From: Myrica gale
Lineage: Eukaryota; Streptophyta; Magnoliopsida; Fagales; Myricaceae
NCBI GenBank assembly: GCA_963930655.1
Contig: OZ005609.1
Location: 20,781,001 to 20,845,000, forward strand
Length of the DNA: 64,000 bases
Direction of reading: 5' to 3'
The position numbers and the translations under genes are program-made. Under the pieces are notes generated by a model. It ran no database searches. It was given only the letters and a program-made list of their open reading frames with translations, and was not told the origin of the DNA. Below, in pieces: positions 58,436-64,000 of the stretch (positions within the stretch are counted from its first letter, which is position 1; each line of letters opens with the position of its first letter).

Positions 58436-59103
58436 TATCAAAAAGAATTAGCAAATAGCAGAATTTTCAGCAAGTTAATCTCATAATCAACAAGTAAATG
58501 GATACATCAGTATATCCTTTACATATTACCAAGTTAATACTCAAATACAACATAAAGTATAATCAAAACACAACACAGTTTAGTAAATAACATCAGAACT
58601 ATTGTTCACAAAATATGACAAAGAACAAGACTTAGTAATCGAAACTAGCACTTCTAATAAGCAAACACCCCCTAACTCCAATCAGAAACAAAGACAATTT
58701 CCAAGTCATCCAAGATTTCCTCTACTATGTTTCCATATCAGTCTCCTCCTCCTACGTCTTATGATGAGCATCTCTCATCTGATGAGGATGGTCATCAAGA
58801 CTTAAGTGGTTTGGAGGATTGAGTTCTTTGTCTCTTCTATGACAAAAAAAGGGGGAGCTGAAGCTAAAGAGTATGGGGAGAAATTGGAAATTGCCTTGTT
58901 GCTGATTAGAGTTAGGGGGAGTTTGCTGATTAGAAGTGCTAATTTCGTTTAATAAGCCCTGTTCTTTGTCATATTTTGTGGTATTTTGTAAACAATGGTT
59001 CTGATGTTATTTGTTGAACTATGTGATGTATCCATTTACTTGATGATTGTAAGATTAACTTACTGAAAATTCTGCTATTTGCTAATGCTCTTTTTGATAG
59101 TTT
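58436..59103. mobile_element. Large foldback with retroelement core
   Basis: The arm at 58436-58690 pairs with 58880-59103. The left arm has 'ctatcaaaaagaattagcaaatagcag' and the right arm its inverse ending 'gctctttttgatag' (partly quoted). The loop contains 'tatgacaaaaaagggggagc' in a short frame encoding KKGGAEAKEYGEKLE, similar to sequence found in Copia-type elements. The arms of about 220-250 bp suggest an inverted duplication of an LTR-element segment. Confidence 0.75.
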
Positions 59104-59104
59104 A

Positions 59105-60454
59105 AATTCACAACCCATGTGCTTAAATTCACAATGGAGAAGAATCTCATGACAACTTCAGCATTCTTGGATGTGGAAAAGACTGTTGCAATCTCGTCCT
59201 CTTATACAACAGGGGTGTTGTTTTCTGGTTTCAAAGGGTGATTTCGTTCGTACATGGCTGGACTCATGGGTTCTGGGAATCCCGGGGTTTCGACTTCTCC
59301 CTCACCCTAATCTGATGTAGATGGACGAAGGGTCCCGGGTGCATCGTTTTTTTCTTCTAGGTACGTGATTATGGAATAACGCTCTAGTTGAAAGAACTTT
59401 TAACAGTTCTTCAGTGGAAAAAATTTTGTACATTCACCTCTTAGTCACCGCCTCTGAAGATACAGAAATTTGGACCCCTCATCCTATAGGCAAATTCTCA
59501 GTCAAGTCGGTTTATAAACTGGATCTCTGATATCACTTCTCCCTCCTCTCCAGCAAATTCATTGGAAAAAATTATGGAGCTTAAATATGCATGAACGCTT
59601 TAGGATTCTTCTTTGGAAAGTCACTTGGGATATTCTACCTACCCATTTGAGAATTGCTTGTAATATGAAACACCAGTTTAGAGGAGCGGTTTCTTGTCCT
59701 CTTTGTGGGGCGACGGAAGAAACTCTGCACCACCTCCTTTTTCTTTGCTCATACTCCAAACTTTTGTGGCGCCTCTCCCTGGCCTATTAATATTGAAGCT
59801 TTTCAATCCGGTGGAATAGAAACGTGGCTGACATCTTTATTTGACCCTGCTTCTCAGATGGGAATCTCTCAGCCTGAAGTCCATAATTTTCAGCTATATG
59901 CAAAGATTCTTTTGGATTGCATTTGGATGGCCCGTAATCGGCTTGTTCATGATTCTTTTCGGATTACCCAACATGCTTTGTCTCATCATATTGCTAATTG
60001 TCACCGTGAGCATCTCCAAGCCTGGAAAGCCCTCCCACCTCTCAAAAGTTCAGAAAAAATTCCCGCCTCTGGGTGTCACCAGCTTACTTTTGACGTGACT
60101 ATTCGTCCATCTTTCTCTACAAGTGTCGCGATACTCTTCCATCCCAACGGTGCTATCCTTCGAGCTTGGTCTTTTTGTTCTTCAGTTGTGGACTCGCTTG
60201 TTGGTGAAGCTGAGGCGGCCCTCTTCACTATTTCTCAATTTCAGGAGCTCTCTATCTCCCATTTACTTTTGGAAGGGGACTCCTCAATAATGGTGGACTA
60301 CCTGCAACGCCTCTCTTACCCTTCCGTGTTGGTGCTTTGTGACGAATCAGTTGGTTTATGGTCAACACGTCCGAGTAGAGGCACTTCGATCTTCGCGTAT
60401 CCTTCCTGCAAAACCACAAGAATAGCCTCGGACACTGAGGTTACTAACCTGTGA
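59105..60454 (+). mobile_element. LINE 3' coding fragment (zf-RVT and RNase H-like)
   Basis: Frames in order encode the end of an L1-type ORF2: GDFVRTWLDSWVLGIPGF (59238 on), the zf-RVT zinc-binding stretch with RILLWKVTWDILPT and CPLCGATEETLHHLLFLC (59587-59760), then after a frameshift LLDCIWMARNRLVHD. An RVT_3 (RNase H-like) domain follows, with SVVDSLVGEAEAALFTI and LLLEGDSSIMVDYL, up to 60454. Stops and at least two frameshifts make it inactive. No poly(A) tail or TSD is defined. Confidence 0.9.
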
Positions 60455-60995
60455 TGCTTAAGTCAGTCTCCTTTTTGGAGGTTTTATACGGTTTTGTTGC
60501 TCAGAGAATTGTTATCGTACCTCTTCGATCGTTCCTTCTTCCTTTTATAGTCTTTCTCCCATGTTCTCTCACTTCCTTATTGGCGTAAATTCCTCCTCGT
60601 GCGATCGTGTGCTCTTCGACGGTTATTACACGTCTGAGTAGGGGTCGTTCTTTTCCCACTTTCGGAATCGAGGAATCGTGGAATTGGCGGTTGTGCTAGG
60701 TTGTTTGAACAACTGTTTAGGGCACGTCTGATGATCTTTATTTTTGGATCTGCATGCAAGATGAGCTTGATTGTAGCCTTTGGGTTTCAGAGAGATGTAA
60801 TTACCCTTGCTGACCAAAATTGGTGTGGGCCGGGTATAATTCAGTATTGATATCATCAGAGTCCCCCCTTTCTCGAGCAGATTCACAGTGGGAATCTGGT
60901 TGAGAATGCTTGTCTTGCTTCGGAGGTCGAGGTACAAGGGTAGAGAAGCTAATGTATAGCAAAAAACTGAATTTTTATTAGTGATTACATCTCGG
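60455..60995. other. Spacer between LINE and F-box remnants
   Basis: C/T-rich and GC-moderate. Open frames on the minus strand (60577-61015) match nothing I know. It may be the LINE's 3' untranslated part. Confidence 0.3.
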
Positions 60996-61199
60996 TCCAA
61001 GGAGGAATCGTCCATTCGATTACACTCCCTGTAAAACCTAAATATATTTCACTATATCGAAAGTGTTTGTTTGCATAGTAAGTGTTGCAGAGATATTGGC
61101 GATAGGTAATCGACCATTCTGGAAATGATGCTGGAATTTTGGTTGCCGTTGGGATATGACAGGGATGTTTCTTCCGGCATTTCAGTCTGTCTTCTAGTC

Positions 61200-61719
61200 T
61201 ATACCGATGCTCATCAGTTTGACCGTACCTGCTTATTGCCCAGTCTACGATAGCGTTTCTTACGGTCTCCATTTGTTCTGCATTTAACTATTGTCGAAGC
61301 TCCGTAACCAGATCCACGGCGTCCTGCCTCGCTTTCCCTCCTTGGTGGTGCTAGGGCAAGTAGATATTTGGCCTTTGGATTTCCTTCTTTGGCTGAGGTG
61401 CAGACTTCCCTCAATCCTTCATTGACCGTGACGGTCCAGCACATTTTTCTGCTGCCTCGGATGAAAAGTTCATGCTGGTTCTTGTTCGCATATCACTTGT
61501 TGCGAAGATTCTCCACTCTTCCGTCAGAGGATGCAGGGGCAGTATGTTTTCGATTCTCAGTCTTCGATACACTGTCGGTCCATGAGCGGCTTGATGGAAT
61601 TGTCGGGACACCAAACAGAGACTTTGCCACTCTTGTGGGTCGTCACGTACGACCCTGCTTATCACCTCGGTCCATACTTCTTCAGGTAAGGTCCTAGGGT
61701 TCCACTTCGACGTCGACAT
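61200..61719 (-). pseudogene. F-box protein fragment (At2g35280-like), broken
   Basis: From the minus-strand ATG at 61719 the frame encodes LPEEVWTEVISRVVRDDPQE, then SLCLVSRQFHQAAHGPTVYR. This has the spacing of a plant F-box followed by the 'drop-in' block of the At2g35280-like family. Further on, another frame encodes LREVCTSAKEGNPKAKYLL, similar to the C/A-rich repeat region of that family. A frameshift separates the two near 61440, and no long C-terminus is found. F-box proteins choose substrates for SCF ubiquitin ligases; this copy looks inactive. Family placement is tentative. Confidence 0.5.
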
Positions 61720-61954
61720 CTTTCTCTCTCTGTGTTGCGTGGCATATTTTTTCTCTTTTTGGTTGTGACAGCCTCTCTTTTTATGCTTGTATCCGACTGA
61801 CAATTATCCTTTGGGGAGTTATTTGGGGAATACCGTTCGGTTCCCAGCGTTTTGTTGCCTTCTCGTTCAAATCGCACGTATCTTGGATTTCGCATGTTTG
61901 GCTTCTTATGTTTTACCCTTTTTTCGTTGTTGTGACACGTGGCTGCTTAGGCCC

Positions 61955-63431
61955 TTGTTTACGATCGTGGGTAACCTTGTCCCATCACCTCAAAGGCCTC
62001 TATCTCCTCCCTATGCAAGCCTGCCTTAGTAAAAAGGTGGGTGTTGTTGAAGTTGTGGGTAGACCCACTACCCACCAACAAGGTAACCTCGTGCTTGCCC
62101 ATCGAAGCCATGAATGTCAAAGTTGAGTTTCTCCTAATGCCGGTTATGGCACTAAGACTCAACTCACTATCACTCGAGTCCTCCCCATCCCCCACATCAA
62201 TAAAGCACATGAGCTTGGACTTGTGACATTGGTGGTTTGGACCCCACTTCTCTCCACACTAGAAGCATAAGGGTTTCTTGATGCACTCCTCAAGCTCTTA
62301 TCGGCTCAGCTTATTCACTTCATTCTTCTTCTTCCTTGACTCTTCAACCACCTCCATTCCATTCGAAAGCATCTCGGGTTGCAAGGATTCATCTTCCTTG
62401 CTAGCCGCTTCTTCATTAGCATTCTTCTTTTCAAACCGGTGGTTCTCTTCAAGGATCTCAGCCATTCTCATGGCTACTTGCAATCTAGTAGGCTGCTTTA
62501 ACTTCAGCTCCTTTGCTATCCACGACTTTAGCTCATCCACAAAGGTGTCAATGAGTGCCTCCTCCGACCAACCCCTTACTAATGTTTGGAGTTATCGAAA
62601 CGCCTCCACATATGCATGCACTTTGCCTTCTTGCTTGAGCTTGGCTAGTTGGCCATGGTGATTGACAATGGACGAGGGCCTAAATTGCAAGAGCAGCTCC
62701 CTTTCAAAAGTTGTCCACCCGAGCCTTCTTCTCTCTTTCTCATATTGGGCTTGAATCCACCTCCACCATTTGCTCGCTTTGCCATCAAGGTAGAAACAAG
62801 AGGTGACAACTCTTTCTTCCCTTGGCACTTCATACATATGGAAGTAGTGATCCGCCTTATCAAGCCATTCATGTGGATCACCTTCACTAAACTTTGGAAA
62901 CTCGATCTTCGGTCTCCTAGGTTCTCGGTTGTGAAACCGATTTCCATATCCTCCATCTCTATCATGATCACCTCTACGATAGTGTTGCCTTCTAGGTCCT
63001 CGGTCGTAAAACCGATTTCCCTCACTATCACCACCATGACGATCATAGTGGTTACGATCACTCCGCGGTCCTTCTCGCCATCTAACATCTTCAGAGGATC
63101 GGCCATAAGATCTTTCCTCCCTATACTGACTTCCTCCAACTCTTCCATCCATGTGCTGAGCATCCTCTCTCCTATTCTCCTCCATCCTTGCGGCTTCTAC
63201 ATGGTTGCCTCCATTTGGCTCTCCTCTAAGTCTCGCCAATGTCGTTCTCTTATTCTCTTCGGTGGCCATGATAACTGCAGTTATGTCTCCTTGCATATGA
63301 GTCATGGTTGTGGATGTCTCCACCATCTTGTCTTTCAGCCATAGAGTAGATGACTCCAAGGCTTCGAACCGGTCTCGGTTGGAAGTAAGTGAACTTGATA
63401 TTGTCTCCATTGCAATACTTGGCTGCAACAA
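61955..63431 (-). mobile_element. Ty3/Gypsy gag-protease fragment, inactive
   Basis: The minus strand from 63431 encodes a retrotransposon gag: an N-terminal region, an R/G/D-rich linker (DRHGGDSEGNRFYDRGPRR), then the gag core PKIEFPKFSEGDPHEWLDKA, GKASKWWRWIQAQYEKER and LAKLKQEGKVHAYVEAFR. After a stop near 62590 the frame continues with EALIDTFVDELKSWIAKELK. A zinc-knuckle-like CGEKWGPNHQC follows, whose first Cys pair has an in-frame stop between its cysteines. The protease motif at about 62095 reads LVGSGSTHNF, where the catalytic Asp of the usual DSG is Gly. Several stops and the lost Asp make it inactive. Confidence 0.92.
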
Positions 63432-63625
63432 CTCTAACCTTGGGTTCTCTCCAAAATAACGATCGAACCCCTCCCTTTAAAAAGTTTGGCATGAACAACT
63501 TCTGACCTTGGGTTCTCTCCAAAAGAAGATTGAACCCCTCCTCCACTAACAACTTGATAAGAACAAACAAGTTCCAACCTTGGGTTCTTTCTAAAATGAA
63601 GATTGAACCCTTCCTCGAGTATGAA
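63432..63625. repeat. Three degenerate tandem units upstream of gag
   Basis: 'aaccttgggttctctccaaaa' or a close variant occurs near 63437, 63505 and 63578, each followed by 'gattgaacccctcc' or a variant. Spacing is about 70 bp. They lie in the untranslated leader of the Gypsy element (read on the minus strand) and are probably element-specific. Confidence 0.85.
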
Positions 63626-64000
63626 CTCCAACAAGCAAAACAAACTTTGCAAACCAATTAATCCAAAGAAATGAATCAAACAAGCATAGGCTCGTGTTTA
63701 CCTCCCTTGAAGATCTTCACGCTTTAAGCAACTCCTCTCAATGAAATCTTCAAGCAACTCTCAATGAAAGCACTATTTTGTTAGGGACCCGGTCTAGGCC
63801 ACCATCCACCAACTCCTCCAAGCGATCTGCTCCAACACCACAATCGATCCTCCCGAACCGTTTCCAATAACACACGAGCATGACAAATAGGATCTAACAC
63901 ACATAAATGGAGAACATTTGAGCTATTATTAATGAAGAACATGAACGTGGTCAAGGGTTAATTAGCCTAAGAACCAAGAGGATACAAGAACAATCCCGAT
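63626..64000 (-). other. Likely 5' leader or LTR of the Gypsy element
   Basis: No gene is seen. Because gag starts at 63431 on the minus strand, this part should include its leader and possibly LTR sequence running off the window. A primer-binding site could not be identified with confidence. 'ttgaagatcttcac' and 'cttcaagcaactc' words repeat near 63705-63760. Confidence 0.35.

Noticed and set aside
59705..60454. 249-codon frame as a host RNase H gene
   Set aside because: It continues a zf-RVT frame across a frameshift and has the LINE domain order; its C-terminus is out of frame and it is not a host gene.
62649..63344. 231-codon plus-strand frame
   Set aside because: It is the antisense of the Gypsy gag frame, which has clear family motifs.

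Overview
The window is a stretch of flowering-plant nuclear DNA, most likely a woody or otherwise repeat-rich eudicot. It is AT-rich. Its genes are intron-containing with GT-AG splice sites and belong to plant-specific families. The intergenic space is packed with MITEs, foldback elements and remnants of hAT, LINE, Copia and Gypsy elements. I cannot name the species.

Genes from left to right:
- A four-exon 5' part of an NDRG/NDL-family gene (minus strand, 2010-2981) runs toward or stops before the left edge.
- A single-exon DUF868 gene (minus, 15826-16725).
- A complete 14-exon zeta-carotene desaturase gene, ZDS (plus, 27365-35192), encoding a chloroplast carotenoid enzyme of 583 residues.
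- A single-exon DRT102-type gene (minus, 38064-39005), an RpiB-like sugar isomerase fold joined to a cupin.
- A DUF2358 gene (plus, 50735 to about 54386) whose 5' exons are good but whose 3' half looks damaged.
From memory, DUF868, ZDS, DRT102 and DUF2358 lie next to each other in this order on Arabidopsis chromosome 3 (At3g04860 to At3g04890). The middle of the window therefore looks like a conserved ancestral gene block that transposons have stretched to about 40 kb.

The most unusual locus is 41322-44335. A copy of the DUF2358 promoter and leader (ending about 20 bp before that gene's ATG) is joined, through 14 bp of other sequence, to an intron-containing partial copy of ZDS. The ZDS copy has lost exons by clean internal deletions, carries a frameshift in exon 1, and has both splice sites of exon 9 mutated. 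One deletion junction creates a consensus-looking splice donor. This is a chimeric duplicated pseudogene lying between its two parent genes.

Mobile DNA is well resolved in places. Several insertions have visible target-site duplications (TSDs): a 15-bp TSD LINE fragment (481-773), a poly(A) retroposon (3884-4762), 9-bp TSD foldbacks (1403-1766, 6356-6754, 24963-25315), 8-bp TSD hAT elements (7187-7615, 22202-23498) and 3-bp TSD Tourist-like MITEs (10965-11163, 12399-12596, 18782-18976). One of the MITEs can be checked against its own empty site inside a local tandem duplication. The right end (44.5-64 kb) is mostly decayed transposons: a Copia pol fragment, a DUF4371-type hAT remnant, a large inverted repeat pair, a LINE RNase H region, an F-box pseudogene and a Ty3/Gypsy gag-protease fragment.

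I found no tRNA or rRNA gene, no CRISPR array and no convincing new biochemical system. The novelty lies in the genome structure.
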